DNA from: Thermoflexia bacterium | Lineage (GTDB): Bacteria > Chloroflexota > Anaerolineae > B4-G1 > DUEL01 | Reading direction: 5' to 3' | Length of the DNA: 39,692 nucleotides | Assembly: GCA_011192125.1 (NCBI GenBank) | Contig: DUEL01000121.1 | Coordinates: 1 to 39,692 of the forward strand | Shown here: positions 33,877-39,692 of the stretch, in pieces | Layout: each line of letters begins with the position of its first letter | Numbering within the stretch: position 1 is the first letter of the stretch | Position numbers and translations under genes: made by a program | The notes under the pieces: model-generated | Told to the model about the DNA's origin: nothing | Database searches by the model: none | What the model saw: the letters and a program-made list of their open reading frames with translations, nothing else

Positions 33877-35114
33877 CACCACACCTCCTGTACCTGTTCC
33901 TCGATCACGGTCCCGGCCTGGGCGGCTGCTTTTAACAGCAGTTGAGTAATCTGCCGCATCACTATCGCTCCCAGTAAGTCCCTCAGTTCCTCTACCACCT
34001 CCGGATCACCTGCGCCGGTTCTCCAGGCTCGTAGCACGGCATCCCAATTGGCTCCCTTCCACCGGTACAGGGTGTCCTTCACCCACTGCAGGCAGACACC
34101 TCCCGGACTTTCCGTACGATAAGCATGAGCCGTGTGGTAGAGGGCGCTGACCAGGACCCGATCCAAATACGCGTATCGAAGGGCTTCCCGCTGATAATAA
34201 GCGGCTGCCCTGCGGTGGATCTGTATAGACTCCTCAGGATGGCGATGCAGGAAACTCCGTGCCAGCAACCGGCGGACCACTCCTACACGGAAGCGGTACG
34301 CTCCAACGGTCTCTACGTCCCAGAAAACCAGACCGGACCGAATGAGTGCTTGAATACGCTCCAAATACTTGCCGTAAAAACTCTCGCTGTCCTCTTCCGC
34401 GGAAAGCGCACAACGCAGGGAGGCAAGGTCGAACGCGGGGAAAAGACTGGCGACCTCGGCTAACCGGCGAGATTCTTCGGGGAGGGTGCTCAGGAAACGT
34501 TCGACAATCCTTCGGTCTACTTGGTCCTGCGAGAGATCAGGCTGCCTTTGTAGCCAAGCCAATATCTGGGGATAACCTAAACTGAGGGCAAAGACCCTTT
34601 GCGGATCCATCTGCCGCAATTCAGCCCAGATGGCAACCTCCTCCCGCGTGAGAGGGGGGATGGGCATATTTTTCATTCGAATCCGCACATCGTACTCCCG
34701 CCACTGGATAAGGGGGGCATGGCTGGTCGCGACGATGAGCGTGTCCCCACGTTCCAATATGGGGCAGACAACCTCCCGCTCCAGTTCGAAAAACGGTTCC
34801 CCCTCGTCCCTGCGGAGCAGTTCACCTAAATCGTCCAGCAGCAAGAGCCTCTTCTTCCCTCCAGGCGCCCTCTCAACAGCGGCGGGGATCTCTTGCACAA
34901 GGGTATCGGAAGATGTGGTGCGGACCTCCCACGGTCCTAACAGTACCACATCAGAGCACATCCCTTTTAACGCGGTAAGAAAGGTCGTCTTACCCCCTCC
35001 GGGGCCAGCCCAGAAGACGAGCAGTGCCAATCCGCCAGGGTCGGATAGATGCTCGAGGCCCTCTACCACGATATTCAGAAGAGAGGTCTGGCTAATTTGT
35101 CTGTCTGCACTCAT
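33876..35114 (-). CDS. Small STAND-like ATPase
   Basis: 412 residues. Walker A AGPGGGKTT (36-44), Walker B KRLLLLDDLGELL (D94-D95), sensor 1 LIVATSHAPL, then a lid and winged-helix region (PPLTREEVAIW; RRIVERFLSTLPEESRRLAEVASLF; YRFRVGVVRRLLARSFL) and a short helical tail (about 300-412). It looks like a compact STAND/AAA ATPase lacking long sensor repeats. SD AGGAG lies 6 nt before ATG 35114. It lies between the TIR-ATPase (107 bp gap) and the ATPase/TPR gene (1-bp overlap), so stoichiometric co-expression with the latter is likely. It has no visible nuclease, TIR or membrane domain. It may form a mixed assembly with its neighbours. Confidence 0.75.
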   Translation of the reverse strand: MSADRQISQTSLLNIVVEGLEHLSDPGGLALLVFWAGPGGGKTTFLTALKGMCSDVVLLGPWEVRTTSSDTLVQEIPAAVERAPGGKKRLLLLDDLGELLRRDEGEPFFELEREVVCPILERGDTLIVATSHAPLIQWREYDVRIRMKNMPIPPLTREEVAIWAELRQMDPQRVFALSLGYPQILAWLQRQPDLSQDQVDRRIVERFLSTLPEESRRLAEVASLFPAFDLASLRCALSAEEDSESFYGKYLERIQALIRSGLVFWDVETVGAYRFRVGVVRRLLARSFLHRHPEESIQIHRRAAAYYQREALRYAYLDRVLVSALYHTAHAYRTESPGGVCLQWVKDTLYRWKGANWDAVLRAWRTGAGDPEVVEELRDLLGAIVMRQITQLLLKAAAQAGTVIEEQVQEVW

Positions 35115-35221
35115 AACTCACTCCTCTCGGGCTCGCTTGCGACGGTTGCCCCTCCCACCGCTTCAATGCCCGTTCCACTTTCTCCGAGGCTACGGCGTCC
35201 ACGGGTCTCTGTGCGATCCCC

Positions 35222-36922
35222 CTATCTTCCAGACTTCTCCAGGGATCGGGCAATCCGATACCCTTGACCTCTGACGTTTTCTACCCAGCGAGGATCGATC
35301 CCTTTCTCGTCAAGTTTCTGCCTCAGCCGTCGTATTGCCTCGTTCAGTGCCCCTTCTGTCACTCCTTCCGGCTTATCCTCAGGCCAACCAGCCCGTTTTA
35401 GTTCCTCCATAGAGCAGATATGGCCTCTGGCCTCCACCAAACAGCGAAGTAAAGCATAGGATCGTCCAGAGAGAGTTATCTTCCGGCCCTGAAATAGGAT
35501 CTGATCTCCCCATACCCGAAACGGCTGCTCGCCATTCGCAGCCCCTACGATCCGCTCCCGATCCACCCGCCACCATTTCTCTTTCACTTCCTCCCATGTA
35601 TCCGCTTGAATTAATCGGGGAGGATCCTCTTTACGACAGTGATAACGGAGCATCCGATCGGCCAGAAAGACGGCGGCCCGTGGGTTCCCCTCTGCCAACT
35701 CTACCAGTTCGTCATCGATCCGGGCGGCGAAACCATCACTAGGATCGCACAATTGTCCCAGGGACTCGTATGGTGCTCTTTTATCCTCCGAGAAAGCGAT
35801 CATTCTCTGGCGAATCAGCCTCTTTAGGTCATCCGGTTTCCAGTGGAGGTGCTCCACGTGGCATCTGTCTAGACGCAAACGCGAGTTTTGGGAAAGCGGC
35901 TCTTCCAGCGATGCCGGGAGAAAGTAGCGGAAGGCCAGGTTGTCGATCCTGCGCAGTTCAGGGGCCATCAGGCAAGAGAGCAGAGAGAGCATCTGGGACT
36001 GCTCCTCTATCCCTGATACTTCGTCTACCTCATCCACTAGACATAGCACCAAGCGAACGCCAGCGGCCTCCGCCAGTTCACTTAACACCTCATAGGAGGG
36101 AGAATAGGGTAACCTGCCCGTCGCTCGAAGCATCCTGATCAGTTCATCGGAATTCCTCGCCAGGGGTAAGTTTGTTGCCCAGATGGGAAGATCGCCCCTT
36201 TCCAGCCTTTCTAGTAGGAAAAGGACCACTGGCACACCGTGATTCATTGCATACAGGACCTCTCGTTCTACCCAGTCGGAATCCCGACTGCGAGCGGAGA
36301 GCACAACTACTACGGCGCGAGCCCTCTCAATCTGGCGCTCCAGTTCTTTGGTCCATGGCCCTTGGCCACGAAGATTCCGATCATACCACGCCTCCAAATC
36401 GGCCCTTTTCAACTGCTCCACCAAATCGCCCACATCAACTGAATCCCGGTGTGTGTAAGCCAGGAAGATTTTCCCGCCTCTACCACGGAGTGAGAGGGCT
36501 ATAGGCATCCATCGGACGCGTTGTTCAACGGGAAGAGAAGGGACTGCTAATTGGAGAAGCGTTCCCGCATAGTGACTGAGGCTCATCTTGTCTACAGAGC
36601 CAGCCTCCTGGATCATTCGCCCCAAAGCCTTTCGCTCACACTCCAGGATCAGTACATCCGACGAAGAATCGTGCGATCGGCTTCGAAGTGCTACCATTCT
36701 ACGCAGCGAGGTCTTGCCACATCCCCTTTTTCCAAAGATCACCCAGGTCTGCGGGTCCTCTATCAGATCGCGTAGACGTAAGTGCCCCAGCTGTATGAAG
36801 GTATCTGGGAGATATGGACTAACGGCCGTATAATCGCTGAAGGGATTCTCCCGAAGTCTCACCCTCTTCAACCACGAATCAAATGCATCTACTTGATTAT
36901 GATTTGATGGCTGTGCACTCAC
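35222..36922 (-). CDS. ATPase with inserted TIR domain and C-terminal winged helix
   Basis: 566 residues from GTG 36922. Walker A FGKRGCGKTS (63-72) is separated from Walker B LVLCLVDEVDE (291-301) by a complete TIR domain (about 150-265): KIFLAYTHRDS, LEAWYD, ARAVVVVLSA and SDWVEREVLYA. Glu221 (W+4) aligns with the NADase glutamate of SARM1-like TIRs (DWVxxE). The ATPase continues with a lid to about 470. Residues about 472-560 are an OmpR/PhoB-type winged helix (ITLSGRSYALLRCLVEARGH; LNEAIRRLRQKLDEKG; VRGQGYRI). One protein thus joins a nucleotide switch, a probable NAD-cleaving effector and a DNA-binding output. The start overlaps the HAD stop by 4 bp (GTGA). I know of no named defence system with this domain order. 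Confidence 0.85.
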   Translation of the reverse strand: MSAQPSNHNQVDAFDSWLKRVRLRENPFSDYTAVSPYLPDTFIQLGHLRLRDLIEDPQTWVIFGKRGCGKTSLRRMVALRSRSHDSSSDVLILECERKALGRMIQEAGSVDKMSLSHYAGTLLQLAVPSLPVEQRVRWMPIALSLRGRGGKIFLAYTHRDSVDVGDLVEQLKRADLEAWYDRNLRGQGPWTKELERQIERARAVVVVLSARSRDSDWVEREVLYAMNHGVPVVLFLLERLERGDLPIWATNLPLARNSDELIRMLRATGRLPYSPSYEVLSELAEAAGVRLVLCLVDEVDEVSGIEEQSQMLSLLSCLMAPELRRIDNLAFRYFLPASLEEPLSQNSRLRLDRCHVEHLHWKPDDLKRLIRQRMIAFSEDKRAPYESLGQLCDPSDGFAARIDDELVELAEGNPRAAVFLADRMLRYHCRKEDPPRLIQADTWEEVKEKWWRVDRERIVGAANGEQPFRVWGDQILFQGRKITLSGRSYALLRCLVEARGHICSMEELKRAGWPEDKPEGVTEGALNEAIRRLRQKLDEKGIDPRWVENVRGQGYRIARSLEKSGR

Positions 36923-37665
36923 GGCTGATCCATCCTATGTATGCTACTGGTTCCGGGTATGTCTCCGTGCTCTCCGAACACGATAGGGATGATCTCCCGC
37001 AGGGTACCAATTTGCGAGATCCCTTGGGGACAAGAACAGCCATTCCGATTCACCCAATAGGCAAGCTGTATATCCGCCTTGAGTGCCCCTTTGACAAATT
37101 CGGGGCGATCATCCACGAAGAGGACATGCGCTCCACTTTCGCCAGCAATCTCGAGCGCTCTCTTATAAATTTTGACATCCGGCTTGGCAAGTTTCTCCAG
37201 ATGTGAGAAAACAGCGTAATGGAACCACCGTTCCAGATTCAGATACCGAAGGATCTTTTCCGCGGATGGAAAAGAGTTCGAAATGATCCCCAGCCTGATC
37301 CCCTCTTTCTGCAAGATGTTCAAGATCTCTTTCACCTCAGGAAACAAGACGAAAGACGCTGGGTCCATCCGTACCGAGGCCAACCATTCAAGGAGGTGGG
37401 CCGGAGGGGAGAAAATCCTTAGTTGTGTCAGTACTCCCTTGTAAAACCCTTTCCAGTACTCATATTCCTCCTCCTCCGTCTGTATTCTTATAATCTCTTC
37501 TGTTGATTTCCTCTTTTCCCATTCCTTTCTCTCCGCTCGCTTCAGATCGACCGCGCTGAGAGACTGTGAAGTGAACTTTGCTATACGGTAAATGGCTTCC
37601 TCATAAAGGGCTTGATTGAGTTCCACCAACGTATCTCCGAAGTCGAAAAAGACAGTCCGGACCAT
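36919..37665 (-). CDS. HAD-superfamily hydrolase, first gene of the TIR operon
   Basis: 248 residues with the HAD subfamily IA motifs: I FFDFGDTLVE, II IISNSFPSAE, III KLAKPDVKIYKRAL and IV VLFVDDRPEFVKGA. The helical cap lies at about residues 16-110 (many charged residues). Such enzymes dephosphorylate small metabolites or nucleotides; the substrate cannot be read from sequence. SD GGAG is 9 nt from ATG 37665. Its TGA overlaps the start of the TIR-ATPase, so the pair is translationally coupled, which is unusual for a housekeeping phosphatase. It may process a nucleotide signal for the operon or detoxify one (inference). Confidence 0.8.
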   Translation of the reverse strand: MVRTVFFDFGDTLVELNQALYEEAIYRIAKFTSQSLSAVDLKRAERKEWEKRKSTEEIIRIQTEEEEYEYWKGFYKGVLTQLRIFSPPAHLLEWLASVRMDPASFVLFPEVKEILNILQKEGIRLGIISNSFPSAEKILRYLNLERWFHYAVFSHLEKLAKPDVKIYKRALEIAGESGAHVLFVDDRPEFVKGALKADIQLAYWVNRNGCSCPQGISQIGTLREIIPIVFGEHGDIPGTSSIHRMDQP

Positions 37666-37686
37666 CAGAGACTTCTCCTTCAGGAT

Positions 37687-37700
37687 CTAAGTACACTTAG
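37687..37700. promoter_or_regulatory. Palindromic operator before the HAD/TIR operon
   Basis: The dyad CTAAGT-AC-ACTTAG (perfect 6-bp arms) lies between the probable promoter at 37718-37747 and the HAD start at 37665, about 22 bp before the ATG. It is a good position for a repressor, for example the winged helix of the TIR protein itself (inference). Confidence 0.4.
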
Positions 37701-37715
37701 CTGTTTTAACGCCTA

Positions 37716-37805
37716 TTATTCAATCACACCCGAAGCAATAAAGTCAAGGAGAAATTCCACATTTTCCCCATAGTATTCCCACGCCTCGCGTTCACCTCCC
37801 GGCAT
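37716..37805 (-). CDS. Possible 29-residue ORF after the RipA-like gene
   Basis: ATG 37805 lies inside the last codons of the RipA-like gene in another frame and runs to TAA 37718-37716. The peptide starts MPGGEREAWEYYGENV and ends in a hydrophobic FLLDFIASGVIE, with acidic and aromatic composition like a real small protein or a gene remnant. There is no clear SD, so it would depend on translational coupling to the upstream stop (14-bp overlap). The -35 of the HAD promoter lies inside it. The evidence is composition and overlap only. Confidence 0.3.
   Translation of the reverse strand: MPGGEREAWEYYGENVEFLLDFIASGVIE
37718..37747 (-). promoter_or_regulatory. Probable promoter of the HAD/TIR operon
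   Basis: On the minus strand TTGACT (37747-37742) and TTGAAT (37723-37718) are 18 bp apart, about 50 bp before the HAD start. The -35 is good; the -10 is moderate. Confidence 0.45.
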
Positions 37806-38304
37806 CCATAAGGGAAAGAGCTACCGCTACCGGTAGGGCCAGAATGGTGCAGACTACGTACAGGATATAAAGGATCAGAAACACTGTCGGCAGACGACGC
37901 TCCAGGTCGGAAAAGTTCAGACCCTCACCTGGTATCATCTTCCCATCCTTGTCGCGGGGATAGATGGCATCTTCAACGTGGTACATGCGAATACTATTTT
38001 CCATCCCTGGCAGTTCCTCCATTTCGCGAAGCGTATCAATTCGTAAGCCGATGAGGGTCTTGTACTTATGAATGAACTGCCTCCAGAAACAACTGACCGC
38101 GATTCCGGCAGCCAGCAGAGGGAAGGACAGTACCAATCCCCACCATTGCCCACTAGCGGCGTCCCGAATCAAGAACGAGATTGCTCCTAACAGCAGCGAG
38201 TTCACAGTGATGTACGTGTTAGTTACCGTCTGGCGGCGATCGGAGAGCCGCGCGGTATCCTCCACGAAGAGTTTGTACTCTTCAAAGGTGTCCACTTTAG
38301 CCAT
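37792..38304 (-). CDS. RipA/SLATT-like membrane protein
   Basis: 170 residues. It opens with a soluble helix EEYKLFVEDTARLSDRRQTVTNTY that I associate with RipA-type octameric and SLATT-like membrane proteins. Membrane segments lie at about 30-46 and 56-74, a soluble middle follows (LIGLRIDTLREMEELPGMENSIRMYHVEDAIY), and a third segment is at about 140-164. SLATT proteins are predicted pore-forming effectors in nucleotide-sensing conflict systems. SD GGAGG lies 6 nt from ATG 38304 and the start overlaps the end of the SLOG gene by 8 bp, so sensor and effector are made together. The family name is from pattern memory; the three-segment topology is what the sequence shows. Confidence 0.65.
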   Translation of the reverse strand: MAKVDTFEEYKLFVEDTARLSDRRQTVTNTYITVNSLLLGAISFLIRDAASGQWWGLVLSFPLLAAGIAVSCFWRQFIHKYKTLIGLRIDTLREMEELPGMENSIRMYHVEDAIYPRDKDGKMIPGEGLNFSDLERRLPTVFLILYILYVVCTILALPVAVALSLMDAGR

Positions 38305-39040
38305 TGCACTCCTCCCACAGTTTTCTCCGAATAAACGTTTTCAAGTTCTCAGGTCCTTTGCCGACATCAAAGAGGGCGATATCCCCCCAGCGCAGGATTT
38401 CATCTACAAGGGGGTCGTCGCTCTCTCCCTTTTCCCAGGCAGTGGCGATTACATCGGCAGCACGCCCGCTCCCTTTAAGAACTACAATAGGGCGACCCTG
38501 ATGGGCACTGTGAAGCACTTCTTCGAGCGTAACGCGCCCACCGTTGACAACTAGCGTTAAAGAAGGCACCCTTTCCCCTAGCGCATCCGCCAGCGCGTAG
38601 AGAAATTTGGTCTCTGCCCCAAACCTCTCTCCCGGAGTCAGTACGAAGTGGGAGTGATGAGGTTCGAGTTCTGCCACAGCCCGAGGATTTGGGTTCCCTG
38701 GCCAAGTAACCGCTGCGGCAGGGCAGACACCAATGACAGGAGCGGTTAGACCGTGGTGAGCAACGCCTTCGCCGAGCAGGGCCATTACGCCACTGTTCGT
38801 ACCGCCATCTAAAATTGCGATCCGCTCCTGCGTGGCTAGTTGGGCAAGACCATCCACCAAGAGTGGACGCACAGATTTCATTTCCTCGTGGCTCATTCCC
38901 CCTGCTCCACCACTGAGAACCACCAGTGCGCGGAAGGACTCAGGGTCTAACGCTGCTAGAAGGCAAGGGATCGAGGTTTCTGAGGAAACGCGAATCAAAC
39001 GGGCGCTCCATCCATTGGGAAACTGGATCATCTCTTCCAC
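38297..39040 (-). CDS. SLOG (LSDAT, TRPM-like) nucleotide-sensor protein
   Basis: 247 residues from GTG 39040, with GGGAGGA 3 nt upstream; ATG 39031 would need a long spacing and a TTG at 39082 has no SD. The Rossmann-like SLOG core shows ALVVLSGGAGGMS, RIAILDGGTNSGVMALLGEG, PVIGVCPAAAVTWPG, HHSHFVLTPGERFGAETKFL and LTLVVNGGRVTLEEVLHSAHQGRPIVVLKGSGRAADVI. These glycine-rich loops are typical of the LSDAT branch related to the ligand-binding region of TRPM channels. SLOG proteins sense or process nucleotide-derived ligands such as ADP-ribose derivatives. Coupled to a membrane protein, it fits a sensor/effector pair. The ligand and trigger are unknown. Confidence 0.75.
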   Translation of the reverse strand: MEEMIQFPNGWSARLIRVSSETSIPCLLAALDPESFRALVVLSGGAGGMSHEEMKSVRPLLVDGLAQLATQERIAILDGGTNSGVMALLGEGVAHHGLTAPVIGVCPAAAVTWPGNPNPRAVAELEPHHSHFVLTPGERFGAETKFLYALADALGERVPSLTLVVNGGRVTLEEVLHSAHQGRPIVVLKGSGRAADVIATAWEKGESDDPLVDEILRWGDIALFDVGKGPENLKTFIRRKLWEECNG

Positions 39041-39576
39041 AAGTCCTCCCTCAACAAGCCTAAAGCGCCACAAAAACTGCAATGTTTGGAGATATTTGAG
39101 CGCGCCTCTAGTGGCTGGGACGTGGTCTTACAGCGAGATCTCATCGGTGTCCCACAGGGCTTCTCCAGCCAGCCAATATGACATCGCTGGCCATGCTTGA
39201 CCACTTGCGAGTCGAAGGCAATCAGCCGGAGGTATGATGAAGGTGGTAACCGGAGTCAGATGAGACAGATGGAGAAAATGGCACAGATGCGTGATTTCGA
39301 TGTCGTAGTCGTGCCGTTTAAAGTTGTCGAACAATTCATCGATCCGTGCTTGCCCGCGCTAGACCCGCAAGGCGGTTTGGACCGCGGCACCTCCACAGCA
39401 CCTGAACTCGTTTGTTGCCTAGACCATCGTCTTGGCTCCGGCGAGTACCATCCGGTGATGGATGTAGGTTTACCAGGCCCGCCGCTTGCAGGCTGGACCC
39501 CGTCCTCTCAACGCCCTCACCCACCTTAAGTTTACACAATTCCTGCCGCAAATCAACCTTTGGTTTGGGGTGTGCT
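39041..39576. other. Gene-poor region before the transposase fragment
   Basis: No convincing gene is visible over about 535 bp. A minus-strand frame at 39128-39334 (DNFKRHDYDIEI near its start) has no SD and may be a decayed gene. Three spaced CAGATG copies lie at about 39257-39291. The DNA just past the transposase stop (about 39520-39576) may contain the insertion sequence end, but the other end is outside the window. Confidence 0.4.
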
Positions 39577-39692
39577 TCAGTTTGGGGGCGAGTTGTAGGC
39601 GGTGCGCCATAGGTCTTCAAAGCGGCGGCTCATAATGGCCGCTCTCACGGGGATGAGGTTCTCCGCTCCCTCACGGCTCCAGCGCATTCCAG
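39577..39692 (-). mobile_element. C-terminal end of a transposase (partial IS)
   Basis: The frame entering from the window edge reads GMRWSREGAENLIPVRAAIM then SRRFEDLWR and stops at TGA 39579-39577. The MRWSxxGAENLLxLRA motif near the C-terminus is typical of ISKra4-like and related DDE transposases; the family is assigned from memory. Only 37 residues are visible. Confidence 0.6.

Noticed and set aside
35092..35202. 36-codon minus-strand frame in the gap before the small ATPase (GTG at 35202)
   Set aside because: Coding-like start but no well-spaced SD, and it overlaps the supported start of the next gene.
39128..39334. 69-codon minus-strand frame near the right end
   Set aside because: No SD, no recognised motif, and the surroundings look decayed; mentioned only in the gene-poor region.

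Overview
The window looks like an accessory (defence) island in a GC-rich bacterium. The likely host is a member of the Chloroflexota or a similar high-GC lineage. This is an inference from the high GC at third codon positions, sigma70-like promoters with plain Shine-Dalgarno starts, and a GTAGGGGC...GCCCCTAC palindromic repeat family of a type I associate with Chloroflexota and Cyanobacteria. No rRNA, tRNA or CRISPR array is visible, so the placement is tentative.

Layout. (1) 1-3470, left mobile end, mostly minus strand: a cut-off membrane protein, a broken Phd-type antitoxin, an XRE regulator, an excisionase-like HTH protein, a strong promoter feeding about 300 nt of structured non-coding sequence with two tandem terminators, a large serine recombinase broken at a poly-G run, and a small basic ORF. 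(2) 3524-6453: an iteron-like repeat array in front of an HTH/NB-ARC/TPR STAND ATPase. (3) 6532-26488, one long plus-strand block of defence genes: DUF499 ATPase, ASCH fusion protein, Schlafen AlbA_2/GHKL regulator, orphan HicB, DUF1156 DNA methylase, UvrD-like helicase, PLD-SNF2 helicase, two McrB-like AAA+ GTPases and McrC nuclease. (4) 26609-28596: an AbrB/PIN toxin-antitoxin pair and a tyrosine recombinase with repeated sites in front of it. (5) 28546-30796: divergent GmhB-like phosphatase and GlmM-like sugar phosphomutase, the most housekeeping-like genes here. (6) 30793-37665, minus strand: a tightly coupled operon of HAD hydrolase, an ATPase with a TIR domain inserted between Walker A and Walker B plus a C-terminal OmpR-type winged helix, a small STAND-like ATPase and an ATPase/TPR protein. 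(7) 37716-39040, minus strand: a SLOG (LSDAT, TRPM-like) sensor overlapping a RipA/SLATT-like membrane protein, followed by a possible 29-residue ORF. (8) 39041-39692: a gene-poor stretch and the C-terminal end of a transposase.

How the genes may work together. Block 3 combines methylation (DUF1156), ATP-dependent DNA remodelling (PLD-SNF2, DUF499) and modification-dependent restriction (McrBBC) in one transcription direction, with UvrD and AlbA_2/HicB inserted between the core genes. Block 6 is the best candidate for an undescribed system: the TIR domain keeps the NADase-type glutamate but sits inside an ATPase that ends in a DNA-binding domain, and it is translationally coupled to a HAD enzyme and two further ATPases. 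Block 7 fits the nucleotide-sensor plus membrane-effector pattern of conflict systems. The two recombinases of different families around blocks 2-4 suggest that the island was built by more than one integration.
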